64,000 nt of DNA, from NCBI RefSeq assembly GCF_014066305.1, contig NW_023501056.1, positions 522,501 through 586,500 on the forward strand, given 5' to 3'. A program made the position numbers and the translations under genes. Positions 1-12,409 of the stretch are shown here, piece by piece. Origin of the DNA: Letharia columbiana. Its lineage: Eukaryota > Ascomycota > Lecanoromycetes > Lecanorales > Parmeliaceae. The notes beneath the pieces are model-generated. The model saw nothing but the letters and a program-made list of their open reading frames with translations, ran no database searches and was not told the DNA's origin. Positions within the stretch are counted from its first letter, which is position 1, and every line of letters starts with the position of its first letter.

Positions 1-654
1 GTAACCGTGCTTGGCAAAAGAAGCGAGAGAAGCCGCTTTCCCCGATTCTTCCGATAAGATGTTTATCCGAAAGAGCATTGCTGCATGGCAATTACATGCG
101 TCTGCATCTATGCCAAGCGTTGGAACTCCGTCAAGGGATACTCCCTCTAAGGGTTGTTACTGAGTAACACCGAGCAGTGCCCAGTGTGCGGTATAGATAT
201 CTGGGACTGTCTCAAGGAAAGCAGTCGAGATAATATCCTTCGATGCATCTCAACATGCACCGAAGTGCTGTACTTATAGGACTGGCTCATGAGCAGAAGG
301 GTCTCACTCTCGATTTCAGCCTTGAGCGTACTTCACAGAAGTGTGTTCGTTGGTGAGGCTATAACCATGCATACCTCTAGCGATGATCTGCCGCATGTTC
401 TCCGGAACTAGCATAATCTTACCCAACTCACGACGCACCTCGCATGATCGTGCATGCAAAGTAGCCTAGCCGCGGTCAGCTGTAAGAAACTGGTTGAGTG
501 AAATGGCGCAGCAAGAAGAGAGAACGCCTCGAGCCTTTCATTCCCATTTCCTGGGAATATGTGTGATCTGTCGTACATCTTAAGCTTCCCTTCGGCGCGT
601 ACTTGTATCTCATTACACATCTTACCAGCGTTTGTTGGGGCAGTATAAAACAGG
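1..654. other. Intergenic, no gene recognised
   Basis: I see no coding stretch with family resemblance or a plausible splice pattern here. The only marked signal is a TATAAAA sequence at 643-649, a few bases before the start codon of the next gene, so it more likely lies in its 5' leader than acts as a TATA box. Confidence 0.5.
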
Positions 655-2069
655 ATGGCTTCGGTTGTACTTCCTTTGTGTCTTGTTGCCCTTGCAAACG
701 TGGTTCTGGGCCAGGACTCGACGCCATCGCCGGCATCAGCGGCGCCGAGTATTTTGACAGCTTCTGGCTCCTCGTATGCAACACACATTGTGACTGTGGG
801 AAAGGTATGCATGCTCCGGGTCTGCAAATGAGAATTTGGAGAACGCTGATAGTGCTGTTACTTCTAGGCGCTGAACCAATTTGACCCTGACTCATTAATA
901 GCCAATGTGGGAGACGTGATTCGTATGACTGTATGAAAGTAAGAGTGGTAGCTGCTGCTTATGCCAGATTCGCAGAATTCGAATTCTTCCCACCAAACCA
1001 CTCCGTTGGTCGCGCGGAGTACCAACAGCCCTGCATACCGTATGAAGATACCGGGGAGAACAAAGTCGGATTCTGGTCGGGATTTTTCCCGCTTGATAAG
1101 ATCCTTCCTAACGTCAGTGATACTCCGAGTGGCTATATTGCCTTGCTAAATCCGCTCAACAGCCGCCAACATGGAATCTGACCATCAACGACACTGAGCC
1201 CATCTTTCTTTATTGCGCAGCTCCTGGTTCATGCATCAACTATCAGATGGTTGGGGTTATCAATCCTGTAGGCTGATTCCGCCCAAACCTCGATATATGG
1301 GTGTGTTGACGATCAGCAGAACGACTCAGTATCGCTGGCCACGCAAAAGCAAGATGCGGCTAATGCGCAGTACATGCTAGCACCTGGAGAACCTTTCCCG
1401 TCAGAAGCGGGGGTGCCCTCGGGTGATGTCAACCCGGGAATCAATGCGAATGGTTCGACCTCTCAGCCGGCATCTACGCAGGCAACGTCTTCTACCGCTT
1501 ATGCCTCGCACACGCCCGAGGCGTCTTCTCACAAATTATCGACTGGCGCCATTGTGGGTATTGTAATTGGGGGGATCGCAGTGGCGGTCCTAATCGGAGC
1601 CCTATTCTTCCTTCTTGGACGCCAAAAGACCATGCTCCAATTCATGAGGCGGAATCAGTACCAGGCACCCGGGGCACAGAATCCGCCAGGAGACCAGCCT
1701 GACATCAGATCGCCGCCGCCCCAGATGACTTCGTTTCCAATTGCTCCAGCAACACCATATTCGGGAACGCCCAACTACCACGAATCTGCTTATGACACCC
1801 CTCCATACACAAGGCACGCAGCACAAGATCCTCTGGCCACTCCACAGCCTCCAGTGGCTGAGCTGCCCTCGCCTGCGGAGAAGCACATGCAAGAGTATAT
1901 CAGCTCCAAGCCTCTGGAGATGGAACAACATTCACAGGAGCCTTACCAGGACAGCAGAGCGCCAACGCCGCAACCGCAGGCAGGGCCAATGAACTTCTGG
2001 GGAGGGTCGAGGTCAACGAAGACACAGTATGTTACCGACAGGCTTCGAAAGGTACGCAGTAATGACTAA
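655..2069 (+). CDS. Extracellular serine-rich, cupredoxin-fold membrane-anchored protein
   Basis: Five exons (655-804, 868-922, 976-1112, 1163-1267, 1317-2069) join in frame to about 399 residues. A signal peptide (residues 1-19, ending VVLG) is followed by a plastocyanin-like domain at about 45-165 with the family landmarks PNHSV, RAEYQQPCIPYE, SGFFP, a TINDTEPIF strand and YCAAPGSCINYQM. A Ser/Thr/Pro-rich stalk, one membrane helix (about 226-250, GAIVGIVIGGIAVAVLIGAL) and a proline-rich tail follow. Fungal members of this family are cell-surface proteins of poorly defined role. The loop that holds the second copper histidine in true cupredoxins reads PGSC here, so classical type I copper binding is doubtful; this substitution is, to my knowledge, common in the fungal group. 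Introns are 49-63 bp and all phases agree, so I regard the gene as intact. Confidence 0.85.
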
Positions 2070-2845
2070 ATGTTAATAGAACGTCTGAATTGTCAGCCGA
2101 GTCGCCAAGTGTAGGGAGGAGCCCAAACATGTCCCCAAGCAGGTACCATCCTAATAGATGACAAGAGATCTTACAAGCTGATGTCTTATTTATCATGGAG
2201 TCCTGTGGGTTTTGCAAAAGGGACTTGGATAGTGGCTAGGAGGAACATTTCTTCTTGGTCCACATAATAAGTAACAATTTGTGATTGTAAGTGCTGGTCT
2301 TGCAAATCTTGCTATCTTTGTGAAGGCTCGGCTTTTTTGACTGGTAGAACATCGAATTCTACCAGTCTGATGCTATCGAGAATACGTAAAGTATGTATTG
2401 CGTCCCGTAATCCGCCCGTGAGCTCGGTGGATCGGAATCTTTCGTCTGCGTGGCCCACATGGCGAGTGATGGATTCTTGAGTGATGTAATCAAGTGGTGG
2501 CAAAGGACAAGGAGCCAATAAGAGTTGGGAATTGGCATTGTGTCTTCAAGTCACTTCAAGCCTCAAGCCGCCGCCCGGACGGATAGGAGGAGCCGCGGGT
2601 TGCCTTGAAATCAAGCTAGGTAGGTAGCTTCTTTATCCAACCAAGCTTCGACGCTTAAAGTGAGTCCTGTTCCCGATAGTTTTAGGACATTTCCGACACT
2701 GCGGATCAATTGCATCTTGCGTGGAGCAGTCTGGCCTCCTGCACACCTTCAATTCCTGCCAATTGCGCGCGATGACCGATAGACAGATGGCAGACGCGAA
2801 CCCCCTGTTTCCTGAAGAAATGCTTGGCCGATCCCAGGTGGCCAC

Positions 2846-2865
2846 GCCATGCCATGCCATGCCAT
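2846..2865. repeat. (GCCAT)4 microsatellite
   Basis: Four perfect copies of the pentamer GCCAT in intergenic DNA. Confidence 0.9.
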
Positions 2866-3220
2866 GCTGCACGGCCCACAGGTGAAGGTTGAAACTTGTA
2901 ATGATGCTTCCCATGCTTCCCGTGCATCATGGTGCGACATGTTCCTTGTCGCCACGAGTTTCTCATGTGCCTGTTGGAAAAAACGGTTTTGTCGTCTCAA
3001 GGAAAGTTTCGCGAGCGTCTGCAAGCCATGATGCGTCAATGTTTAGAATTCCAAATCTCTCCGGCAAATAGGACGACACAGTGCGGACACACAGTACCGA
3101 CAGTCGCAATCCCTATTGAATAAATAGCCAACAAAGAAGAATTTCTGCACTGTTGCAGTAGATTACTGAAAAAGGTGCTGCAGGCAGAAGTGTTAAAGCT
3201 TCGTGAATGGTCCCTATGGT

Positions 3221-3248
3221 GTATGTTGTATGTTGTATGTTGTATGTT
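3221..3248. repeat. (GTATGTT)4 tandem repeat
   Basis: Four perfect copies of a seven-base unit in intergenic DNA. Confidence 0.9.
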
Positions 3249-3951
3249 ATCATATGGTAAAGATGATACATGATCAAAAGCCGGGTACTGAAGAACACTT
3301 TGTTGAATTTAAAGTACCTAGTGGGCGAGGGGGTGTCCAAAGAGTCTAAGGGACTTAACCATCTGTACGGTGTACCTCTCGTGGATTCAGAAGGGAGAAA
3401 AAAAAAAGGGGAGAAAATCAAGGACTGGTGGAAATACCTATTAGGTACCTTATTTCTGGAATCTGTAGACTTTACTTAGAGTAAACCCCCGTAACGCTGC
3501 TGACGCCTGGTGACGCTAAGGGGAGGTGATCCCGTTAATGGGTCCCCCCCTAGATCCCTTAGGTCCCCTATCCCCAATAATTCCCAAAAAACACTCCGCT
3601 TGCAAAAGTGAAAGTTTGAAACGACAAGTATCGTCACTACCTGACATCTTGCTTCACCCTTTACCATCTTCTTCACTTCGCCATATCACTGTATCACTAT
3701 TTGCTCGCGGAAAAAGAACAAAGGGACTCCAAATCATAGCTTCCACCACTTCGCGACACCTGCACCCTTTCTTTGATGACTCGGGATCGGCCGCATTTGC
3801 AGCAAACCAATCATCTCCATCCTCCTAACCCACCCACACGGACAAAAGCACACAAACATGCGAGATTGTGCTGCATCAAAACCAACCCGGTTGCGATATT
3901 GTTGAACATATTGCTGTCGCCCTTCGCGCCCAAACGGGCGTCACAGGAGGA

Positions 3952-6900
3952 ATGGCCAGCTCACCGCCTTCTTCGCCCTCTCCGGCACGCCCAATGAGCG
4001 GAGTCTTCCAGGCAGCCCGGAGCCAGAGCCGGATGAGTTACAGCAGCAAACAGGGTGGAGGCAGCAGAAATTCAGACGAGGATGGGAGACCAGCCGTCTC
4101 GGTCAAAGTCGGTATGCAGCGATGGATGACGGTAGGAGTGGTAGACCAAGCAGTGCTGACTTGGTATTGTCGTAGCTGTACGAATCCGTCCACCGCTGCG
4201 ACCGAATGATCCAGGCTTCGAACTCATCCCTCAGCGCTTCCAGAGATCCATGGTTCACGACACCTCACCGAGCAGCCTAGCCATCGAGTCACCACATGGG
4301 CAAAAACTCTTCCTGTTCGATAGGGTATTCGGAGAGGATGTCTATCAAGAGGGCGTTTGGCAATACGTGAATGAAAGCGTCGAGGCCTTCGTGCAGGGTT
4401 ACAACGTGTCTGTCCTTGCCTACGGACAGTCCGGTTCCGGAAAGTCTTACACGATGGGGACATCTGGCCCTGCTGAGCAGAGTGATCCTCGACTCATGGG
4501 TAGGTGATACCAATGTGGCGACAAACATCACGAGATGCGGATTCGGCCAATCTTTCCTCAATGGTGCTCGGCTAATGCACGATTTGCTAGGTGTGATTCC
4601 CCGAGCCGCCAGCGCGCTGTTCGAAAAGCTTGCAGGGCCACCGACACTGCGAAGAAGCGGATCTTCTGGTCTTCGCACACCTACCCGCTATTCAATGCAC
4701 TCGACCGTGGGGCTGGCAGCAATGGCAAAGGCTCAGGCACAGGCAAGCGAAGACAAGAACTGGCAGATGAAAGCTACATATGTTGAGGTTGGTTTTCGCA
4801 ACTCCTGGTGAATCTAGCACTACTCAGAGGCTTTTTAGATATACAACGAGCAACTGCGAGACCTGCTAGTACCAGAATCCGTACCTCTGGCCGAACGGAC
4901 GACTGTGGCGATCCGGGAGGACGTAAAAGGTCGCATTCTCCTGACCGGGCTCCGTCAGGTCAACATAAAGTCCATCGAAGATCTCCTGGCAGCTCTAAAT
5001 CTGGGATCTTCGATTCGGCAGACGGACTCGACCGCTCTCAACGCCAAATCATCTCGCTCCCATGCAGTGTTTAGCATTAATCTTGTTCAGCGAAAGAACA
5101 AGGCGCACACCCCCAAAAAAGACAAGAGGCTCTCCATGCCAATAGAAGCCATGACAGGGGCGGAAGATTGGGTTACGATTGACAGCAAGCTACATTTCGT
5201 CGATCTGGCCGGGAGTGAAAGATTGAAGAACACCGGTGCTTCAGGAGACCGTGCAAGAGAAGGGATTTCCATTAACGCAGGTCTTGCAAGTTTGGGAAAA
5301 GTGATTTCTCAGCTTTCAACCCGACACTCTGGCACCCATATATCATACCGCGACTCCAAGCTTACCCGAGTACTGCAGGATTCTCTTGGTGGTAACGCAA
5401 TTACATACTTGATCGCCTGCGTGACACCAGCGGAATTCCACTTGAGCGAAACCTTAAACACCGTGCACTACGCACAACGGGCCAGGAACATCCAAAGCAA
5501 ACCCCAGATTCAGCAAACCTCGGACGAGAGCGAAAAACAAGCTGTCATTGACCGTCTCAGAGCAGAGGTCTCATTCCTTCGTGATCAAATCAGTCATTCT
5601 GACCGTCGGATGAGTGCGCCTCATGAGCGAGCCGAGCGGCAGAATGAGAGGGAGTTAGATCTCGAGAACCATCTTCTCGACGTCCAGGAGAATTACACTG
5701 CCCTCAGCCATCGACATGCGAAGCTCATCTCGGAGATCACCAAAGCAAGGGACAACGAATCTGGAGAGACGCCGACGCTCACAGAAGCAATTGGAGACTC
5801 CGCGGTCGAGAGACTGAAGCGCTCAAATTCATTCGCAGAGGCAGTGGAGCAAGTTGTAATTGAATATGAGAAGACTATCCAAAGCTTGGAGACGTCGCTT
5901 TCGAACACCAGATCTTCCTTGGCCACCACGGAGAGTACCTTGCTCGAGAAAGAAAACAAGTGCGCCTATGTTGAAAGTGTGAACCAGCAACTTCAGACTC
6001 GACTGCACAAGCTGATGGAGCGGGATGCTAACAATGAGCAATACCTGCACAACCTAGAGGCTAAGCTCGACGGTCAAAGCTCCGGTGACGAAAAGTCTGC
6101 AGCACTTGTGATGGAATTGCGTAAAGAAATTGCCCGGATCCGTGAAAACGAGTCTCAATGTGAGGATTACATAGCTACCTTGGAGGAGCGGCTCGCCGAG
6201 GCGGACCAAGACATGGAGCTCAAGCAGCGTGAGTTGGATCGACTTGAACATGTCATTGAACGCCAGAGGAGCCTTGGGAAGCTAGATAACCTGCTGTACG
6301 AGTTTGATCATCTTCACACTAACGGTAACTCGAATGAAAATCAGGCTCCAAGCAAACCTCTGACCAACGGCGTGGCAAAGTCAGCCGCAATGTTCACTCT
6401 TCAAGAAGCGGCAAACATCGCAATCCCAGAATCAGACGACGAGGAGGAGACTGGGTTCTCCCTGAGGAAGCAAAGCTCGCAGCTACCAAATGGATTTCAG
6501 GCAACCCGGACCGTTAGCACGGCAAGAGCCAGTCCCGCTTCTCATTTAGATACGGAGCACCAAGGTCTTGCGCAAGCCAGGTCCAACGTCGTAGCAGACA
6601 AGCTCCAAGATGTCACCCAAGAGCTCTTCGATCTTCGGATTCAGCATGAGTCAACCGTGAGCGACTTCGAGATGATATCTGCAAAGTACGATGAAGCATT
6701 ACGTACACTCGCAGAAATGCAAGATGCCGTCGATGAAGCTCGTCACCCGGCTGCAGCAGAATCTGTCGCATCCCCAATATCTACACGACCGACATCTTTT
6801 TTAGGAGACGCGAGGGTGAATGGGCTAAAAGATGGGGGACAACTACCATCCTCGCGGTCACTGTCATCGGAATTGTCCTTAGCTGGGGATTCAAGCACTT

Positions 6901-9282
6901 CCGTGGAGCCGTCAGCGGACGGCAGTCCCCTCAGGAAGATTACTCCTGGGGGTTGGAGCCGAATCTCACCTCGTGAAGAGTCTTTGATGCAAGAAGTGGA
7001 CGAATTGAAGAGGGCCCACGTTGAGAAAGATGAAGGCTTAAAAACCTTGCACGGCAGATACTCCGAATTGCAAGAGCTACATGTCGAAACGCTGGACGTC
7101 GTTGAAGAACTCAAGGCAGAAGTTCAGAAAGCAAAGATGAACAACCCACAATCGCCGACCTCGTCTGTGATTAGGCGAAAATCCAGCCAAAACGTCATGA
7201 CGATAGACCGTGCTCACCGTTCGTTCGCATCGCTCAGAAACATCGCCGCTGACAACCTTGACGACAAGCCTGATACGATGCAGAGCTTTGAGATCAATCT
7301 TAATACAGCAATGCATGAGCTCCATCAACGGTCAGAACGGGTACAGCTTCTCGAAGCCGAGCTAGCAACTCTGAAAAGGGAAATGGATGCAAAGGCGACG
7401 ATGATATCTGGCCTCACACGAGAGCGCACTAGCATGAAGACATCGTCACCCATCGACATGTCCGTTGTATCTACCTTACACGAACAGTTGTTGCAGAACG
7501 ATACTCAGATGAGGATGCTGCAGGAAAGACATTCGAATCGAGAGCAGGACTTGGTCGGCGAAATCGAGTCACTAACGAGGTCCTTGGAACACGCCGAATC
7601 GGCCAAATCAGCCATGCCAGGATATTTCCCCGAGACTCCAGCTACGACTATCGAGTCGAATGACAAGCAGCTTGGCCACAACATGCAGCCACCGCAAGAC
7701 GTCGCGAGACTGCAGGACGAGGTCTCCCAGTGGCAGCAGAAGCACAGAACAGCCGTCGACTCTATGCAAGCTTCCGAGAAGAGGCTGATATCCACTATCA
7801 CCGACCTGGAAAGCACCTTGGCCAGTGTCGAGACGATGCGTAAACAAGCTGAGGAGAAGGCTCGGGAGTCCGAATCTATCTCGGCTCATGCGGCAGATGA
7901 GAAGACTGACCATGTCCAAATTATCAACACTTTGATCAAAGAGATTGACGGGCAAAAGGCAACCATTGATTCACACGTGGATAGAATTGCAAGACTCGAG
8001 GAACTACAAGCAACAGCTCGTGAGCAGGTTGACACGGCAGCACGCTTCAGAAGCGACAACGAAAAGGAACTTGACTCGCATCGTCAACATATTTCGATGC
8101 TCGAGCGGCAGGTCGAAGAGCATCAGTCCACTGTTGAATTTCACAAGCATGGTCTGAAATCTTTGCATGACTCACATTCGCGCGAATTGGATGGTTTGCG
8201 CTCAAACATCGGGGAGCATGCCGCAGTAAAAGCAGAGTTGGACCGTAATTTCCAAGAAATGCAGGGTGTATATACGGCCCAAGTTACCCGGCTCGAGACA
8301 GAAGTTATCGACCTGAGGACTCAGCTAGAAAAGGCTAATAGCAACCTTGCAGACGAGCTTCGGCTGTCAAAAGCAAAGTGTGATGAGATGGACCGACAGC
8401 GTAATCAGCTCCAGAAAGAGATCCAGACTCTCAAATCTGAGATCGCAGCAGCCGGGAAGTCGAACGAAACCAACATCGCCGAGCTGGAAACGTTCAAATC
8501 CAGGAACGAGAGATTGGAAATCATCAACGATGAATTAGAAGAGCAGATCAAAAACGCCTTCGACCAACAGCAAGCCAGTACCAGTAGGCTGTCTATGTTG
8601 ACCAACAACCAACCTCAGATCAGCATTCTCGAGAAGCAATTGGAAGCCTCCCAGATCCAAGTGGAGCAGCTACAGGTATGTCGGTCTCCAAACCATCCTC
8701 CTTTCCACGTTATTGACTCTAGCAAAGACACAAATGCGGGAACTCCACCAGCAAATGCTCGAACGCTCCCTCTCAAACTCCAACATCCGCAAGAGTGGCT
8801 CCGTCGCCACCCTTCCGTCACCCCCACCGGCCATCCCGCTTCCCCCACTACCCAACTCCGTCACTTCCCCCACATCCGCCACCTTCTCCCACCACTCGCC
8901 CAGCACTCAGACCGCCGACCTAATCTCCCAACACAATGTCCACCTGGAAGAAAAAGACGCCCATATCAAACAAATGGAAAAGCATCTCTTTGCCGAAAAA
9001 CAACTCACGGCCACCCTCGAAGAAGCCCTTGTCGATCTCGAGTTCCAAACGAATAAGAGCAAGCTTGACATGGAAGCTTGGAAGAAGAAGACGTGGGCGT
9101 TGGAGGATGAGAACAAAGACCTGAAGAAGGAGAGGAGTGGGGCGCGCTATAGCGTCCAGGCGGTGGAGGAGGAGAGGGACAAGAGGAAGGAGGCGGAGAG
9201 GGCGAGGGAGAAGTTGGAGGAGAGAATGAGGGCTGTGGAGGGAAAGAGGAAGAAGAAGGGAGGGGGGTTCAATTGCTTCTAG
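3952..9282 (+). CDS. Kinesin motor protein with long coiled-coil tail (kinesin-4/chromokinesin-like)
   Basis: Five exons (3952-4111, 4176-4499, 4591-4787, 4839-8675, 8728-9282) give 1690 residues; every junction keeps phase. The N-terminal motor (about 50-430) carries the P-loop GQSGSGKSYT (about 137-146), switch I NAKSSRSH (about 295) and switch II DLAGSE (about 349). The remainder is almost continuous heptad-rich coiled coil with Ser-rich spacers, ending in a basic KRKKKGGGFNCF tail. An N-terminal motor with a very long coiled coil fits plus-end motors of the kinesin-4 group; the exact subfamily is an inference. The motor is split by three short introns and the last intron ends in CAAAG, three bases past a more obvious TAG that would break the frame. 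An in-frame ATG lies 28 codons upstream at 3868, but 3952 starts the typical Ser/Pro-rich leader and is preferred. Confidence 0.93.
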
Positions 9283-9570
9283 AGCTCTCCTCCTCTCCTC
9301 ATCCGGCACGGAGACAGATCTTTTGGTGTCCACCTCCCGGGGTCCCCTCGCTTTGCCCGTTACGATTTTCCGACGTCCCGATATCATTTTTTCTTTTCTG
9401 TCTTCCTGTCCATACTTTCATCAACGCGCTCGGAAATATACCCCCCCCGCTTTCCGTTTACCTTGTACCTATACTCTCAGTCATCTCGCCCTCCATGGCG
9501 CATATCGAGGCCGGTCGGTCATAGATTTTTTCCCCCTTCTTACTGGGCGTTTTTTCGTTCGGAGAGGCTT

Positions 9571-9607
9571 CTATCTATCTATCTATCTATCTATCCATCT
9601 ATCCATC
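9571..9607. repeat. CTAT/CCAT tetranucleotide microsatellite
   Basis: A run of CTAT units passing into alternating CTAT and CCAT units. Confidence 0.9.
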
Positions 9608-9657
9608 TCCAAGGCCGTGCGGACAACATTTCTATCCTTTCCGGGGCGTCAGATGTA

Positions 9658-9698
9658 TGCTTGCTTGCTTGCTTGCTTGCTTCGGTGCTTGCTTGCTT
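9658..9698. repeat. CTTG tetranucleotide microsatellite
   Basis: Imperfect run of GCTT/CTTG units interrupted twice by CGGTG. Confidence 0.85.
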
Positions 9699-10352
9699 CG
9701 GTGCTTCCGACCTCTGATGTCCGAAGCCGATGGCTTGGCTCGTCTCGTTCTCGCTTTCTTGCAGTCTACTTAGAGAGTACATCGGTGGCGTTTTTGGCTG
9801 CGTCGCTTCGAGTGAATGAATGAATGGGTGGGGTCGATGCGGGTTGCTTGAGGGATGGATGAGGAGCGTGAGGGGATGGATTGTTCTTCTTCTGCTCGGG
9901 GGTCGCTCGACTCGTTTTGATGGGTCTGACGGGGTGAGGATGAATGATTCGGGTGCTGATGGCTTTGTGCAGATGAGAGGGAGGGGTTGGTGCAGGTGGG
10001 ATGGATGGATGTTAGATGTGGATGGGGCGGATCAAACGATCAATCAATCAGTCAGTCAATCATTTTGTAGAAGAGTGGATGTTGAAAAATGTGGATGTGC
10101 AAGACGGAGAGTCAGCTTGTGACTTGATTCCTTCACTCTCTCAGCAAGGTTGTAGCGAAATATGTACACCTGTCCCGACAAGGGTGGACATTAGAAGCAA
10201 AAAGTATCGAAGCGAATAAGGCTCTGCCCTCCATAATAATCTCACGAATCCCTCCTGCAAGCACGAGTGATACATAGCCAGATGAAAAATCCTCCTTCTC
10301 TCCCTCTCCCAGTTCTCACAAATACATTGCCAAAGGACTGATTAGTCATCCC

Positions 10353-11723
10353 CTAAATAGCAACCACGTTCCCCTGGTACCTCGACCCGCCGCTCGTGAT
10401 ATCCACGGTACCCGTCTTGTTCAGCGTCTGGCCGTTGATGGGCCGACTAGCGGTCAAAATCTGCTGGCCCATCTTGGCGGGAGAATTGAACGTAATCGCA
10501 CTCTTGCTAAGGAATGACGGCGCGTCCATGGAGGTGCTATACCCGCCGGAGCTGAGATAAATGGTCGCTGGCTCGGAGAGGAATGGCACGACGTAGACGT
10601 TGTCCGCAATACTCGAGGCGTTCTCGGGTAAAGGCCAGGCGTTGTCTAGATAGGTGTCGTTGGTGGGGATGTTGTTGACGGGCTGGGGACGGTAGAAGAA
10701 GAAGACGTCTTCTTCGTCTGCGGTGACGGTTACGTTGGTCTCGCCGGCTTTGTATGTGTTGATGAAGAAGGTGGACATCTTGAGGAAAGCGCTGTGGTCG
10801 AGGTTGCCGTAATAGTCGGCTTTGCTCGGCAGCATGAGTTCAGCCTCCGGGGTAGTGTCCGCGGGGCCGATGTAGTGAGATTCGCCAAAGTCATTCCAAG
10901 AGATGACTTCGATGTAGTCGGGCTTTAGCTTCAACAGCTCTACCCAGCGGTCGATGTAGATGTTGGAGTCTTGCGCGTTCAGCCAATTAGTCTCACTGGC
11001 GAGACGCTTGAAGAACCATGGGGCTACGCCTGCCATCCAGGGCTTGCCGCTGGAGTCGCGGGCGTCGGCGAAGGTTTGGTCGACGGCAGCTTCTTCAGAG
11101 GCGGAGAGGGCAGGATGGATCCAGGTGAAGAGGCCTGTGCCGCGGTCGGGGAGCGAGGCCTCGTATGCGCCGTCCTGACCGAGGGAGCCGGGGAGGAAGT
11201 TGACGCCAATGTTTTGTATGTTTAGCTGGTCGATGACGTTGGTTTGCCAGTTCCAACCTGGGGGGTTGACTTCGAAGGAGCTGAGGAAGATGTTGCCGGC
11301 TGCGTCTTTGAGCTGGGCAGGACTGTTGGCGTAGAAGCTTGTGATGTTGACGACCTGGGCTACGTCGTACATGGTGGTGGTGTCGATTGTGAGGAAGAGC
11401 TTGAAGCCTAGAGTTGAGGCGGTGTGGTAGAGGATGTCGAGGTTGGTGGCGAAAAGGGCAGCATTGTCCGTGTAGTCAATGGCGAAGGCATCGAAGCCGG
11501 CGGCCTTGGCCATGTTGATGTCTGTGCTATAGTCTGGACTTGAGTTTCCGTTCAGACCTGGGGGTGCGAATTGAATCATGTAGTGGGCGAAGACCATGGG
11601 GGTGGTCGCTCGCTTGGACAGGTGGGTGTGGGCGTGAGTGTGAGTGTGATGGAGACATGATATTGAGGTTGCGAGGGTGGTGAGGAGGACGGCGTAGACG
11701 GCTGCCAATGCTGATGGATACAT
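10353..11723 (-). CDS. Secreted glycoside hydrolase family 71 (alpha-1,3-glucanase, mutanase type)
   Basis: A single-exon gene of 456 residues. A signal peptide (about 1-23) is followed by a His/Thr-rich propeptide (HHTHTHAHTH) ending in a Kex2-type LSKR site, then the mature start TTPMVFAHYM, the hallmark opening of GH71 enzymes. Other family signs are GFDAFAIDYTDN, KLFLTIDTTTMYD, GVAPWFFKR and the EVISWNDFGESHYIGP motif with acidic residues of the active-site region. GH71 enzymes hydrolyse alpha-1,3-glucan in the fungal cell wall and act outside the cell; roles include wall remodelling and mycoparasitism. The length is typical of the catalytic domain alone, without an extra binding module. 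It diverges from ALG2 across about 690 bp. Confidence 0.92.
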   Translation of the reverse strand: MYPSALAAVYAVLLTTLATSISCLHHTHTHAHTHLSKRATTPMVFAHYMIQFAPPGLNGNSSPDYSTDINMAKAAGFDAFAIDYTDNAALFATNLDILYHTASTLGFKLFLTIDTTTMYDVAQVVNITSFYANSPAQLKDAAGNIFLSSFEVNPPGWNWQTNVIDQLNIQNIGVNFLPGSLGQDGAYEASLPDRGTGLFTWIHPALSASEEAAVDQTFADARDSSGKPWMAGVAPWFFKRLASETNWLNAQDSNIYIDRWVELLKLKPDYIEVISWNDFGESHYIGPADTTPEAELMLPSKADYYGNLDHSAFLKMSTFFINTYKAGETNVTVTADEEDVFFFYRPQPVNNIPTNDTYLDNAWPLPENASSIADNVYVVPFLSEPATIYLSSGGYSTSMDAPSFLSKSAITFNSPAKMGQQILTASRPINGQTLNKTGTVDITSGGSRYQGNVVAI

Positions 11724-12409
11724 TGTATGGTAGCCCTTATTGAATCGGATGGAGAGATGTTATGATAGGTACTCGAAGAGTAGCGAGATGCGGGAGCTGA
11801 GTTTATGGAACCAAGGAGTGTATTTGTTTCGACCAGCGAGTGGTATCAACTGAAAAGAGCGACTTTTGGTAAGGACCGTGTGTGAAAGACTGAAGAGTCT
11901 TGGAAAGAATTGGGGTTAAATATGAAGAAATGAAGGAGAGGTTTGAGAGAGAGAGAAAGAAAGAGAAAGATAAAAGATAAAAAGATAAAAGACAAGGAGT
12001 GGGCCTTCACAACCTTGCCGCCATGGAATTGCAGGTGACTGCAGCTGAGAATTGTGAAAGGATGCACAGGAGTGGTTACAAAAATCCCCTTATTGTTTCA
12101 AAACGCCCTTCCTTTGTTCTTAGCGCCACCGGTGCCTGCATCTTGGAAATTATTCCCAGATTTCTCATGCAGGGGAAACTGCTCGGTTACCAATCAATTT
12201 TCAATCTTAGCCCCCGCCTTGGCACGTCATCGTCCGGGAACCTACTTTACTTTACGTGGCTACCCACGGTACTAAGTAAGATTACCTCGGATGCTTGCTA
12301 GTTGCTAATGTACTAAGATAACGAGTATTGAAACTCTAACCTCGATTGCAAGACGAAGCAAAAAAGGTGAAAGCAATTTAACACTTGGCATATCACCCAC
12401 ATACATCCA
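11724..12409. promoter_or_regulatory. Divergent promoter region of GH71 and ALG2 genes
   Basis: The interval separates two divergently read start codons. It has a strongly purine-rich tract at about 11935-11995 (GAGA, AAAGA and AAAGATAA units), equivalent to a pyrimidine-rich tract on the GH71 strand as seen in many fungal promoters. No specific factor site is claimed. Confidence 0.4.

Larger units (their letters stand above)
2070..3951. other. Intergenic with short tandem repeats
   Basis: No gene recognised on either strand. It contains a four-copy GCCAT repeat (2846-2865), a four-copy heptamer GTATGTT (3221-3248) and pyrimidine-rich sequence from about 3580 that suits the promoter and leader of the kinesin gene downstream. 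Confidence 0.5.
9283..10352. other. Intergenic between convergent kinesin and GH71 genes
   Basis: Pyrimidine-rich then purine-rich low-complexity DNA with CTAT, CTTG and GGAT-type short repeats. No coding sequence recognised; it probably holds the 3' ends of the two convergent transcripts. Confidence 0.5.

Noticed and set aside
3868..3951. Upstream in-frame ATG extending the kinesin by 28 residues
   Set aside because: The added residues look like untranslated leader and the ATG at 3952 begins the usual Ser/Pro-rich N-terminus; kept only as an alternative.
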